A DNA stretch of 64,000 nucleotides from Chlorophyllum brunneum (lineage: Eukaryota; Basidiomycota; Agaricomycetes; Agaricales; Agaricaceae). This document shows, piece after piece, positions 44,837 through 57,345 of the stretch. The DNA lies in assembly GCA_963576785.1 (NCBI GenBank), contig OY756148.1:806001-870000 (forward strand), read 5' to 3'. The notes below the pieces were generated by a model. It searched no databases. It was not told the origin of the DNA and worked only from the letters and a program-made list of their open reading frames with translations. Both the position numbers and the translations under genes were made by a program. How positions within the stretch are numbered: the stretch's first letter is position 1; the number at the start of each line of letters is the position of its first letter.

Positions 44837-47800
44837 ATGGCGCAGACAATAGAACTCGCCCAGGTATGCCCTTTGCTCCCCATCTGCCACCAGCCTTCTC
44901 ACCGCTCGGCAGACTGGCAAGCGTGACTACCTCAAGTCTCTCGAAAAGAGATACCAGGATCGCTGGCAATCAGAGCATCTTTTCGAGATCGATGCCCCAA
45001 ATCAACATGAGACAGCGGGCCTCTCAAAGGACCAACTCGACAAAAAATTCCCAAAATGGTTCGGCAATTATCCATACCCCTACATGAACGGAAGTCTCCA
45101 TCTTGGCCATGCTTTCACTATCTCAAAAATCGAGTTCGCCGCTGGATATGAGCGTATGCTGGGCAAGCGCGCCTTGTTCCCCCATGGTTTCCATGTCACC
45201 GGTATGCCGATCAAGGTGTGTGTGTTTGCCAGCTAAGCTCGTGGTTTTACTCAGATATTCTGTAGGCCTCCTCTGACAAGATCATTCGCGAGATGGAATT
45301 ATTTGGTCAGGACTTTGAGCGATACGAAGAGGTGCAGGCGGACATGCAGCGTGCTGCCGAGGCTGAGGAGGCAAAGGAGGAGGACAAGGATGCTGCGTCG
45401 GGCGACAAGTCAAAGGCGAAGAAGGGTAAGCTTGTCGCAAAATCTACCGGCCTAACGTATCAGTTCCAAATCATGGAGTCCATTGGCGTTCCTCGTTCCG
45501 AAATTAAGAAATTTGCCGACCCTCAGCACTGGCTCACCTACTTTCCTCCCATCGCCATTGTGCGTAGCCCATTGCACACCCTTACTTTAATCTCACTCTT
45601 CGTAGGCCGACAACAACGCATTCGGTTCACGTATAGACTGGAGACGCTCTTTTCTCACTACCGATGCCAATCCGTATTATGACGCTTTTGTCCGCTGGCA
45701 GGTCAACAAGCTTCACAAGCTAGGGAAAATCAAATTTGGCGAGCGTTATACCATTTATAGTCCCAAGGATGGACAACCATGTATGGACCACGATAGACAG
45801 GATGGTGAGGGAGTCGGGCCGCAAGAGTATACCACAATGAAGATGGAAGTCATTAAATGGAGTCCCGCTGCAAAGGAGGCTATTGAAAGCAAAGTCGGTG
45901 GGCGTAAGGTGTACCTGGTCGCTGCCACCCTCCGTCCTGAAACTATGTAAGCACCTCCATTGCAATACGCGTTCTCATTATACCTACTTTATATCTAGGT
46001 ACGGCCAGACTAACTGCTTTGTCGGTCCTGCTCTCAAATACGGAGTATTTGCTGCCAACGACAAGGAAGCTTACCTCTGCACCTACCGTGCCGCTCGTAA
46101 CATGACATTCCAAGGCATCTTCATACCTCGTGGCGAGATCAACAAACTCGCAGAAGTTGAAGGTTCTCTCATCGTCGGCACTAAAATTAAAGCACCATTA
46201 TCCATCAACCCGGAAGTTTACGTCCTACCTATGGAAAGCGTCCTCGCAACCAAAGGTACCGGAGTCGTTACCTCTGTACCCTCAGACTCTCCAGACGACT
46301 ATCAAACCCTCATGGACCTCCGCAAAAAGGCCGAGTACTACAAAATCGACCCCGCCTGGGCTGCCATCGACCCCGTCCCCGTGCTTTCAACGCCCGCATA
46401 TGGCGACCTCTCAGCACCCGCTATTGTCAAGCAGCTCAAGATCCAATCCTCCAAGGACACCAAACAGCTTGCAGAGGCTAAAGAGATCGCTTATAAAGAA
46501 GGTTTTTACAACGGGACAATGGTCGCTGGGGAGTTTAAGGGCCAATCTGTCCAAGATGCCAAGCCCAGGGTCCGTGAATCGCTGATTAACCAGGGTCTGG
46601 CTTTCGCGTATGCAGAGCCTGAAGGTTTTGTTCTCTCGCGCTCGGCGGACGAATGCGTCGTTTCGTTGATGGATCAGTGGTATTTGGACTATGGTGAGGA
46701 GAGCTGGAGAGCGCAGGTGGAAGAACTGTTGAAGGGGATGAACACCTACACGGATGAGACCAGGCATGGATTTGAAAAGACCTTGGCCTGGCTGAACCAG
46801 TGGGCTTGTGCGAGGACGTACGGGCTTGGCTCCAAGTTGCCTTGGGACCCACAGTTCCTCGTAGAGTCTTTGAGTGATTCAACCGTTTATATGAGCTATT
46901 ATACCGTCGCTCATCTTTTACATGGTAAGACCCTTCTTATCACTTATATCGCTTCCAATCGTTGACTTTTTCCCCCCCAAGGTGGAACACTCAATGGATC
47001 AAAACCAGGTCCCCTGGGGATCACTCCCGATCAGATGACCGATGAAATTTGGGAACACATCTTCTGCGATGGTCCCTTCCCAGACCCCTCACCCCTGCCT
47101 AAAGAAAAAGTCGATGCCCTCAAACACGAATTCAACTATTTCTATCCCTTCAACATTCGCTCCTCTGCAAAAGACCTCATCCCTAACCATCTCACTTTCG
47201 CCCTCTATGTCCATGCTGCCATTTTCCCGAAGGACAAGTTCCCTCTCAGTATGCGGACGAATGGACACTTGATGTTGAATGGCAAGAAGATGAGTAAGAG
47301 TACCGGTAACTCGTTGACTCTTAGGGAGGCCATCGAGAAGTTTGGTGCGGATGCGACGAGATTGACTTTAGCGGATGCCGGAGACGGGATGGAAGATGCC
47401 AACTTTGAGGAAAAGAGTGCAAACGCAAACATTTTGCGGGTGCATACACTCTTGGGATGGTGTGAGGTATGTATATACAGATAAACCCGCGTTTGTGAGT
47501 TGTAACGTTCCCGTAGGAGACGCTCAAGGAGGAAGCCACCTTGAGGCATGGAGACAAGAACTACCATGATAGGATCTTCGAGCAAGAGATCAACGAGCTG
47601 ATCAACGTCACCCAGAGCCACTACACTGCGTGAGTCCCCACCTACTCCGGACGCGGTTACTCCGTTAAACATATTTTTAACCCAGCACCAACTACAAAGA
47701 CGCCCTCAAATACGGCTTCTATGAACTCCAGATCATCCGTGACTGGTACCGCGAAGTCACCTCGGACGTTGGCATGCATGCGGATCTTCTCAAATACTGG

Positions 47801-48499
47801 ATTCGCATCGCCGCTCTCCTCATTACACCTATCGCACCTCACTTTGCGGAACATATGTGGTCCGTCATCCTCAAAGAGCCTAAATCTATTCAGCTCGCTC
47901 TCTGGCCGACGCCCTCCTCACCGGTCCACCGTACCCTCCTTGAAAGCGCGGAATACATGCGCGGGACCGTTAAATCTATTCGTGATGCGGAGATCAGCTT
48001 GATGAAGATGTTGGCGAAGGTAAAAGGAAAGAAGGGTGCAGCAGACACACAACCTATCTTTGATCCCAGGAAGCCGAAAGCAGTGAGGATCTATGTTGCG
48101 ACGAGTTTCCCCGAGTGGCAGGATGTATGTGTGGGAATTGTGCAGGAAGCATACGAAGAGGAAGGAGACAAGGTTGACGATGCAAAGGTGAAACAGTTAC
48201 TAGTGAAGAAAGGATTGATCAAGGACAAGAGAGCGATGCCGTTCATCCAAGCGTTCAAGAAGCGTATGGCGCAGTATGGCGCCCAGACAGCGTTTAACCG
48301 GACTCTACCCTTCTCGGAAGCCGAAGTTCTACATGAAATCGCACCGTACTTGAAGAAGTCGTTGAACTTGGAGAATGTAGAAATCCTGTCGGTCGAAGAG
48401 GCGTTGCAAAAAGCTCAGGGTGGTGAGCCCGGCTTTACAAAGGTGTTGATAGAGGGTTCAGAGCCTGGTGCTCCTGCATTTGAGTACAGAAATGTTTAA
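44837..48499 (+). CDS. CDC60: Cytosolic leucyl-tRNA synthetase
   Basis: Charges tRNA-Leu with leucine in the cytosol; class I synthetase of archaeal/eukaryotic type. Start ATG 44837 ([20 protein letters not shown]), stop TAA 48497-48499, about 8 exons, roughly 1080-1100 residues as usual for the cytosolic enzyme. The HIGH motif appears as [11 protein letters not shown], preceded by YPYPYM. The CP1 editing domain has [20 protein letters not shown] and [16 protein letters not shown] with the conserved Asp. The KMSKS loop is [10 protein letters not shown] at about 47.28 kb. The anticodon-binding domain follows ([14 protein letters not shown]), then the eukaryotic C-terminal extension ending APAFEYRNV. 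All junctions traced keep frame. Confidence 0.97.
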
Positions 48500-51403
48500 G
48501 ATTGTCGATGGGTAGTTGTGTTCGAAACGTGCTTTAATGTCTGTTCTAACATAGAATTTCGGAATTATATCTAATTACTTGTGAAAACCAAAGTGGTCGT
48601 TCCACCCCGAAGCCCCCAGTCGACATACAGTCCCTGCCTTATAAATGTTCCCAGGAAAGAGTAGCGACTGGAACAGGTGTCGATAAACGCATCAGAAGAC
48701 ACATGTAATGTCAGCACTTGAGTGCAAAATGTTTGCGAATTGGTTGTGTGGCATGTGAAGGCCTAGGTGAAATTCTATCTGCAAGGGGGAGCTACTAGTT
48801 GAGTGTCGTCTGGGCTGTAACTAGTTACAGAAGGTCGGAGGAAGAAAAGGCAATGGGGTGTCATTTTAGTACACAAAAGATGATTGGTCCTTCGACCTTC
48901 ATGTTTCCTATAAGCTTGGCAGATAAACTCGGAGGCATGAGATTGAATGTAGTGCTTGAAACAAAAGTTAAAGATAGCAGCTGGGAAGGAATGACTGGCG
49001 GCGGGATCATCTTGTTTGTCGACTTTCTGTATGTCATGTATGTAGAGAGGTCTATGTGGGTGTTTGTCAAGCTGCTAGACTTAGTCCAAGGAAGCGACAA
49101 AATTCTCCACGACCTATATACAGGCGCTCTAGGAAGTTGATTGTGCTGCCTTGAGAGCATGATTTCAATCTTGGCATGGGATTGAAGAAGGCTAAAAGGC
49201 GGGGGAATAGGTAACTCGAGCGAACAATGATGCATGGTGTCAGAAATGTTTGCCTATAGACCTCGCTCGACCCCGGTGCGATCGGAAGCCTGGGTGTATA
49301 TTGCGCTGGTGAGAAAGCTCCCGGAGATGAAGTTTTCAAAGATTGACCGATGTTGTAGAACGTGCTCGAGTAACAGCCGGAACGCGGAATCTGTATGGTC
49401 TTTAGGTAGAAGGCGCGCAGCAGTGCTGAAGGCTTTTCCAAGATCATCATCTTCGTTGGCAAGAACAACACAATCAATATTACCAATGGTGAGAAGTGCC
49501 CGTGGGCTCTTGATAGATGGACACCGCAGGTCCAAGTTCAGGTATCGCCCCGCGAGAGCGCGACTGGCCCACAGTAAATGTATCCCTAAAGCAGTGTTTT
49601 CGCCAAAACGAGGTTAGGCTCCGGTAACCAAGGTTGGAAGCAAGGTATATTTCCCATCCACGATACCTTGTGTAAATTTCAACCACGGCAATTTACTATT
49701 GTCTTAGGAATTCAGTGAAAGTAAGTAGCTTAGACACGGTATGAGAGAAGGAGAAACCTACCTTTTCAACAAGACCTTACATCCCCCTTATTTACTTCAC
49801 CTGAATCTACAGATCCCCAGGAAACCGATACTCCTCCCCTGGTGAACCCCACATTTTCCCGGCCAGGCATGCCGCGCCTGATCACCACCTGGAACTGATG
49901 AAGATTATGGTAGGCGTCACAAGGTCGAGGACTCGAAAATGTACGAACGAAAAGATGGATCCAGTGCCATGGTTAACTTTTCATTTGTACATTAACTAGT
50001 CCGCTTTGGTATTGTCATCGTCAGTTGTTGCTCTGTTTTGGTGGACTCGATCCGGTCTCCATGCAGGACAACGTACAATAAGGTGTGTAAGGGTACCGAG
50101 AACAGATGTACTGCATGAACTTCCATCTGGTTGCACGGGGGCATACGGCGGCGTCGACAGAGGGCGCAAGGATGACAATCACTAGGTTCTGTATGATGTC
50201 AGAAGATCGGTGTGATTGGGGTTGAGGTAACAAGAGACATATGGCAAGCCCTAAGTGTACCCCAATGTCCAGCGGTATTGACTGGAAAATAGATGGTATT
50301 GATACCTTCCGAGGCAACATTTGTGCTAAATGCCGCCCCCACATTGTACCGAGGGTTGTCTTTCTGAGTTGTCCTAAGAATAAGGGCAAGGGGGCAGTCG
50401 GCAGTCTCAACTTGGCGAACAACGTTACGTGGCGACATCGCGTGAACTCGAGTCTGTCGTGCGATCATTCAGCCAACTGTTGGGAAATACGGGGAGATAG
50501 CTGTATGGAAGTTAGGTTTTTGAAGAGAATGCTTCCATCTTGTGGAGAAACCAGGGGATGAATTCTGTACTAGTTGACAAGACCAGGAATATCCGGAGGT
50601 CGATGATCGTCTCGCTATGGCGTCAAGCTAGGAAGGAGAGGGGTTCCATTAATTTTGTAGATCCCAAACCCCCTTCAGCTTCCTACAAAAACACCACAGT
50701 GGAAAGCAGGTTTACGAAGCTTCAAGGCGAAGTAACAAGACTGCACTGAGCCAAGATTGTCCAAAACTTTTCTGGAGACGCTAAAATCAAGGCGTGGTAA
50801 TGAAAGGATGAGAGAACGATAGAAATTGATGTCTTGGGAGACGGATGTGCTGAAAGCGTTGGATTCCGGGTGCAAAAACTCTAGGCTTTAAGATCAAGCA
50901 GGAGAAGCCTCGGCGTTTGGCTGGAGTAGGTCATTTGTGACGGATGTTGTAGGGATAGGGAGTAAAGCGTCATGATGTTTCCCGGGGCACATAACATTAT
51001 TATCTCGACAAGAGGCAGGTTTTCGGACTATTGTCCAGCTCGATCACGCGGTTCTACGAAGTCAAACTACTTCATCGTCATCCAACAAAATAATGGGTTC
51101 TGAGAAGGGCAGCCAAGTGACTATCCTTGTGAATCAAAATTCTGAATGAAGGAAAGGAAAGCACATACATTTGGGAGACATGGCAAGCAGTTGTGAGTAC
51201 CAGGTAGAGACAGGCATGGCACGAAAAATCCTTGAAGTGTGAATGCCTGTAAGTATATCCTCCCCCCGACCATGGATCCAGACTTGACATTCGTTGACAC
51301 AGAACGAATGATACCGCAGGAGTTTACGTCATGAGGAAGCGTCCTACTTTGGGATGTACGAGTGTGGGAAGAATATCCGAATTTCCAGTTTGTTCTTGTC
51401 CCG
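48500..51403. other. About 2.9 kb without a supported gene
   Basis: The left edge is the LeuRS 3' UTR. On the minus strand two short stretches look protein-like: 49254-49680 (VLANEDDDLGKAFSTAARLL, LLLEHVLQHRSIFENF) and 50199-50468 (ALILRTTQKDNPRYNVGAAF, INTIYFPVNTAGHWGT). They are interrupted by stops and I cannot join them into one model or match a family. They may be exons of an unknown minus-strand gene or the remains of one. No repeat with sharp ends was seen. Confidence 0.35.
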
Positions 51404-52352
51404 ATGCCTGGTCCTGCCAACCACAAGAAGAAGCGCAAGGCGCATCCCAGAAAGAACAAGAAAAGTGTGGACATTCGTCCGCCAACGCCACCATCCTCCA
51501 ATCCCTCCCACTCACCAGCCCATCCTCTCACTCTTCCACCAGCTGATTCTGTGGACTGCCAGGCCGCCACTCAAGGTGAATACCAATGGATACCAGACAA
51601 GCCCTTCATATATGACCCCGGAAACGGACCCCGAGTCAGAGACACGCGTGCCTTTCTCACGTCCAAGTTCTCTCAGCCACCGGCCTGGGATGTGAGTACT
51701 CGTGTCTCTCCTTGCCTAAAGCCAACCTCTATCGGCAGATTCCCCTATGTGCCGAATTTGCACAGGAAGAAGTCCTAGAAATGATCAGAACAGTTCTCCC
51801 CGGCGAGCTATCGTTGGTACGAGAGTACACTCATAAGCCCCTATCTAGTGTCAAGCTCAGTGCACCCTGCAGATCCTGTGGTATAACAAAAGCCGAGCTA
51901 CGAGCCGCATCTGCCCTGCATGCCAACGTCTGTACCGTCTGGGTGACAATCTGCCGGAACATATGGCAGTCGGTGACTTAGGAGGAGCTTCGACGCCCCA
52001 ACCAATAAACCCCCGAATGCTCCGCGAACAAGAAATCAGTGGTCTATGTGCGACCACATCCCTCCATTTCGCTATCGCATTCTGATGCCATTCCCTAGGT
52101 TCACCTGTATGTTTCATTCTTGCTGCCTTCAACTATCCCGGCGCCATCCAATCTGCATGGGGACGCATGAGCGATGAGATTGACGAAGACTCCTGGCTAC
52201 TACTCAACGGAAGGGGAGATGGCACTACCCATACTGACCTCAGCCAATGTCTTGGCATGCTCGTCAAAATGACGCGCCTATATGATCTTGGCCTGGCTCA
52301 ATTGTGCTTCAGTGATGATGAATGGAGTCCTGAACCTTCAGAAGCTGATTAG
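51404..52352 (+). CDS. Conserved basidiomycete protein with a CxxC pair
   Basis: No characterised family recognised. Start ATG 51404 (MPGPANHKKKRKAHPRKNKK) with a strongly basic N-terminus that may direct it to the nucleus or nucleolus. Three GT-AG introns: after QPPAWD, after GELSL, and after ISGL; the phases agree. The folded core reads IPLCAEFAQEEVLEMIRTVL, then LWYNKSRATSRICPACQRLY with a CPAC pair, GGASTPQPINPRMLREQEIS, SPVCFILAAFNYPGAIQSAW and WGRMSDEIDEDSWLLLNG. The end is acidic (DDEWSPEPSEAD). About 245 residues. Only one CxxC pair is seen, so a complete zinc finger is uncertain. The next 3 kb to the right is a transposon island. Confidence 0.7.
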
Positions 52353-54231
52353 AAGATTGGTTTTATTGCTTGTTTTGGGCTTTGGTCTGCCATACTTGCA
52401 TTCACTTTTCTGCATCCGGCTATAATGTTTATAATACTCCTAGTGCTGATAATTACTATATCAGTGGATAATAATATTTATTGAATTTTATTGGCTTGTT
52501 CATACTATAACCCAGTGTCAGTATTTAACCTAGACAGTAATGTGGGAGTAGCTGTTTGGCTACATTTTTGAAGATACTGTATATTAGTGTATTGGAGTTT
52601 GTATTGACTACATGCATGTATTCACAGTAATCTATGGCTTTTCAAGACCATTGAGTATACTTAGTAGCTTACACCACTCATGCTTAGATGTCCTCTCAAC
52701 TTGAATTTAGCATACAACCCATATATATATAGTCTCATATACAAACTCAGACCATTTACTAACTAAATATTCACATAAGTATTGAGAATGATGGTACTAC
52801 TGAGTATAGATACTGTTTATGTAGTAGTATGAATGGAACTCACAGAATTGATACTAAAGCTAAGAGAGATTGTTCAAAGATTTGCAAAAGCTTGTTAAGC
52901 TAGAGAGTATGTGAGAGAGTATAAGATTGTCTGAAAAGACTGAAGAACTACTCACTGTGTACAGTTTAGCATAAGCTCTGGGACTTTTTTTAAAACTATT
53001 TTTGAGTTATTTTTTATAATATCTTCAGAATTAACTAAGGTAATAATAGTGAACAAATCTTAAAAATTGGTCAGATTTAACCCTTATACCTTTTTTGGTT
53101 AATTTAGTACCTTATTTTATCTCAGCATATCACATACTGATCTAAATATAATTCAGAATAAGTTATCCAACTCAAATATGAACTAATATAAAATTAAGTC
53201 ACTGATTTGTTCAGAAATAAATAAATTGGCCTATGGAAAACATTTTCTCAATCTTTTCAGTAGCCAAGCAGCAATATAAATTCAAGTAAAGTTCAAAGTC
53301 ATTCTACAATAAGTCAAAGCACAGCTTTTTGATTAAACAATATACCTATACTGAGTTTGGACTAACATTTTTTCAGCTTTAGATCAGAATATGTGATATT
53401 ACCTTAGGATAAATGATTTGTAGCTTTATTTTATCATATTACATTGAATAATCTTGTGAATTAATCTCAAACAAATACATAGTTCTGTGATTTGATGTTG
53501 AGAGGATCATATGTATATATTGAATATAATACTAACTCTTGTCACAGTAGTTTAAAGTTATATCTAGCTGACAGTTATGAGTTGAGAGACTTATGCTTTG
53601 TTATGTGAATAGTGAATTTGTAATTGGCAATAGAGGCATCAAAGGTGGATACAGCAATCAGAGCTAAAAGGTAAAGTATGGTACAACATGGTATGGGATA
53701 AGAAGGAGAAAGTATCTAGGAAGAAGTTAACAAAGAGATGTTCTCAGCTTCAGTATATTTGTTAAGTTTGACATCGATATTCATATTATAAAGAAGGCTA
53801 ATAGTGTGAGCAATTCTTGGGTTGTTGCCTGTTCCACTCTCAAATGAGGGAAACAGTGGCTTGGAGATAAGGGTTTAGAATGAGAGGGCAGATAATAATA
53901 AGTTGTAGAATTCCAGTATTTCCTATACTTCTTGTAATTCTGTAACTTCCCTAACTCTGTAATTTCTGTAATTCTGTAATGCCTGTAATTCTGATAAAAC
54001 TTTAGGATGATGCTAAACAAGGGTAGCAATAAGACCCAGATGTACATGATTCCAGAGTTCACTCCCTTCCTCATAGACCATTCATATGGCCCATTTAGGA
54101 TTGCATAATTTCAGAGGGTACAAATACATGTTTCCAAAACAGCACTGTAACTGTGAAATAGGGTTATCATCTCAGAATCTAGGGAGAAGAAAATAGTGAA
54201 GAAACCTTGTGATTGCATTCTAGTCCTTACC
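52353..54231. other. AT-rich sequence, probably decayed repeat
   Basis: About 1.9 kb with a sharp rise in A+T right after the preceding gene. Stretches such as CCCATATATATATAGTC and long runs of TA-rich sequence have no coding signal. No LTR ends or tail were found here. It most resembles old transposon sequence that has lost its C and G bases. Confidence 0.45.
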
Positions 54232-55045
54232 TCATTCTCCTTTATTCAAAGAAGTGGCCACTGTTGATGTTAACTTATGTGTTCCTAGGTCAGTGTAGAT
54301 CATCAAGAGATGAGAAGAAAATCCCAAACACTTTGGCCTATTGGACTCAGTATCAGACAAGGTGTAGGATCCAATGATAAGGTAGATATGACCCTTACTA
54401 CTAATGTATCTTGCCTCCTTCAACACTAGGTATGAGGCTAGTACTGCAATCTCTTCTGGAGTTCCTAGGTCTAGATCCAGAGCAGCTGACTGTTTCAACC
54501 TATCAAAGTCTTCTTTGAGTTTGGTGACTTCAAGATATATATGAAATGGATTCTTCTAATTTTAGGATCCAAGTAAAGAAAAACATACATAGAGGTATGT
54601 CAATGATTCCTAGAGTTTGGTGTGATTCACACACCTAAGCTAGAAGGATACTATATATACCAGGTACAAAAGCATTAACCATAATACTATACAGTTTCAA
54701 CACAATGGCTAATTTAGAAGCTTACCAAGAATACAGAAGAGAACCATTGGTTACTTACCTGTGCTTTGAGTCAGTGACCTCACAGCAAACTTGGTAGTAT
54801 AATACACTACCAGCAAATTGTGGCCTAAACTCTCTATTGTAAGTACAAACTAATATCTGACAGTGATAAGAGTAGATAAAAACTTACCCTATTTTCCTAC
54901 ATGTAAACAAGTACCAATAATTCTACCACCTCTTCCTTGTTCAATCATATGCTGAGCAGTATACTTGTAACATAAAAATACTCTATTGCTGTTGATAGCA
55001 AAGCTTTGATTCCAGTCTTCCAAAGTAGCTATGTACACAAAAAAA
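54232..55045 (-). pseudogene. Short-chain dehydrogenase/reductase relic
   Basis: The minus strand still encodes separate pieces of an NAD(P)-dependent SDR in the right order. First TLEDWNQSFAINSNRVFLCY and HMIEQGRGGRIIG (about 55035-54905). After a GTAAGT intron comes YYTTKFAVRSLTQST (54835-54760), which holds the catalytic Tyr-x3-Lys. Then LKQSAALDLDLGTPEEIAVL and ASYLVLKEARYI (54498-54400), the usual SDR C-terminal region. The catalytic Ser region and the Rossmann TGxxxGIG motif are not found. A stop codon (TAG) follows the GRIIG segment, so the gene looks dead. It lies inside AT-rich transposon territory and has the same base bias. Confidence 0.6.
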
Positions 55046-55718
55046 GTTGTACTAGTTTGCACAGAAATGAAATCTAATTCTTACTATTGAGAAAATCTAT
55101 TTGCCCCACTTTCACCCTCACCTTTGTACCCACTGTTCATGTTGAATGATCTTTGCTAGGATAGACCTAATGACTTTAAAATATTTTTTAATTTCTGACA
55201 AACACAATAAATGCTCCCTAGCTGTTCTACTAGTACTGAAGTTGGCTTTTGTAACTGAGAGTAAGCATGCAATGGTGGCAAGGAAAGAAGATGAATAATA
55301 CCTTGTGAAGACACCTGTGAGTGTTGATATTGGTGTGCAGAAGGTTTATGCTAATTCAGAATAGCAGAAATCAATTTTTTCCTTCTTTCTTGTGAGGGCT
55401 GTATTCTTATTCCTGGATGTATTGTAAGTCAAACAAATGTGTATAGTCAGTTACAATGATGGACCATGACAAGCACCTCTGCTAGAGTCAGACTGGACCA
55501 TATTGCTTACTGAGTTGGCTGGTGAATGAAGTGAGAGAGGAGAGAGTGATAGGTGAGGACAATGGGACTCTTACTATTTCTGGTACTCCCACTAACCACA
55601 TTCCATCCTACCATCTTGGTATTTTGTTTGTCCAGATTGGCAATGACCCAGATGCAGCTGACTTTTTGAGAGTATTGGATAACAAAATCAGCAGTTGATT
55701 TGGGTGCAAGGTGAGTAT
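55046..55718. other. AT-rich gap between SDR relic and gypsy LTR
   Basis: About 670 bp. It may hold more of the SDR 5' region, but no glycine-rich cofactor motif could be read. No other feature was recognised. Confidence 0.3.
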
Positions 55719-56030
55719 TGTTATGACCTTAGTCTAGAACTCAGGTTGTAGGTCTTTGGATAAAGACAAGGAAGGTAGAGAGAAGAGTAAGAAATGATAC
55801 AATTGGTAAAGTGTAAGGAATATATCAAGTATTACTATACTTTATATACTAGTGGTAAGTTTTAACAATATAAGGGAACAGAGTAAATGAGTCAAGGGAA
55901 TGAGTAGAACAAGTCACAAGGAGTACAGCTTTTTGAAGTGAAACAGGAGATAAAACAGATATGGCAAAATGATGAGTGTGAGGTAACAGGTGTATAATAG
56001 GAATGTACTGTCTATCTATAGTTCATAACA
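55719..56030 (-). repeat. Gypsy 3' LTR
   Basis: 312 bp with TGTTATGA...TCATAACA ends, a perfect 8-bp inverted repeat. On the minus strand it is preceded by a purine tract (ACAGGAGGTAT), as expected for the 3' LTR of the element to its right. The matching 5' LTR is not in the window, because the element is cut at about 59235. Confidence 0.75.
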
Positions 56031-56075
56031 ATACCTCCTGTTCTAGATTCATGACCTCATGAATCTCAAGTACCT

Positions 56076-57115
56076 TTATTCCTGACTTCCTTGGGAGTAT
56101 TTTGTCAGGCAGTTGGCATAGGCATGTATGATGTAATCTTTGTAATTGGGACAGGTTTTCTTATGGAGAGTATTGACAAGTTGGTGTTTGTTGGGTCCAA
56201 TCATGGAAATTCCAGATTGACATCTACATCCAATCCAGAAAGGAGCATGGTCTGGTCCAGCTTGGAATAATGCTATAGTATAACCTTTGAAGATAGTGGT
56301 ATTGTTTGTTTTGCTAGCAACAAGGTTGTGGGTGATTTCTTGCCAATAGTTCTCTTCTAGTTGTCCTTTATCTTTTAGCATGAGATAGGTTTGTAGGGGG
56401 TTGAATATACTTGGTTTTGTCAGTGGATCAAAGTCAGGGATTTGTATCAATAGGTGGTCTACTTCATCTCTCATATCTGGTTCCATCAAATGGCTGGGTG
56501 CTGATTTTTCTATGCTGTCCATTCCTTTATCTAACCATTCTTGTTTGTCCTCTTTGTGGAATAGTGGTTTGTCAGAAAGTGTAGTTGGAGTATAGGAGTC
56601 TAGGTCCATCAGTTGTCAAGTGAGTTTGTATGTTGGGTTGTTGCTTGTATTGGTAAGGTAGCTGAGTCTTTTACCCATCATGACTAGTGCACTTTGGATA
56701 CATCACTTGGCATTGGTGTGTACTGACATATTGAGGTTAGTGACTGCTTTATCTCCAGTAGTTCTTTCATGAGATTGTACTTCTCATGTGTCATAGCTAC
56801 TGGGAGGGCTCTGACAGTGGTGATAAGTAGGATGCAGCTTATAGCCTTTGCTTAGACTTGGAGGTTGTTAATAGTATGGGCAATATAGGTGAGTTCTTCG
56901 GTTGTAATGTTCAATTTGTTCTTCAGTGGATTGAGTATTGAGGAGGTTGGCAAGTTCTTGTTCAAATTCTGAGTTATTGGCTGAAAAAGGGATGGATCTG
57001 CATTTGGTGGGCATGGTGTGTTATGAATGTAGTTGGCAAAGTCTAAGGTACAGTGGATACAGCATGAAGTGCATTGAGTATAGTGATCTCTTGGAATGCA
57101 AGGTTTGTTGTTCAT
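56076..57115 (-). pseudogene. Extra ORF between chromodomain and 3' LTR, function unknown
   Basis: On the minus strand an ATG (57115) lies 6 nt beyond the Pol stop codon, in another frame. The coding-like sequence then runs to about 56076, roughly 340 codons, with a few stops and at least one frame change. The first part has cysteine pairs (CTSCCIHCTLDF). The middle has ITTVRALPVAMTHEKYNLMK. The last part, 56609-56076, has ITHNLVASKTNNTTIFKGYT, ALFQAGPDHAPFWIGC and a Cys-rich end. It matches none of the standard gypsy domains (gag, protease, RT, RNase H, integrase, chromodomain). Confidence 0.55.
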
Positions 57116-57120
57116 AATTG

Positions 57121-57345
57121 TCACTTTTTACCTCTTCTTTTTATAGTTTTTGTCCTTGAAATCTTGCTCATAAATTCCTGTACTGCTTCCTTGGCATTTT
57201 CCATGTCTGACTCATCTTCCCATGTGTTTTCCTCAGAGGTGTACCCTTTCCAGTGTATTAGGTATTGATTTCTTTGTCCTCTCATACAATGTCCTTGGAT
57301 TTTTTCTATCTCATATTGCTTTTTATTGTTGATTATCTTGGGCAT
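57121..57345 (-). pseudogene. Chromodomain end of gypsy Pol
   Basis: The frame reads QYEIEKIQGHCMRGQRNQYL, IHWKGYTSEENTWEDESDME and NAKEAVQEFMSKI. The WKGY...ENTWE signature is that of the chromodomain at the C-terminus of chromoviral integrase, which targets insertion to modified histones. The two aromatic cage positions (Tyr early, Trp in WKGY) are kept. The frame ends at a TGA at 57123-57121. Confidence 0.85.
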
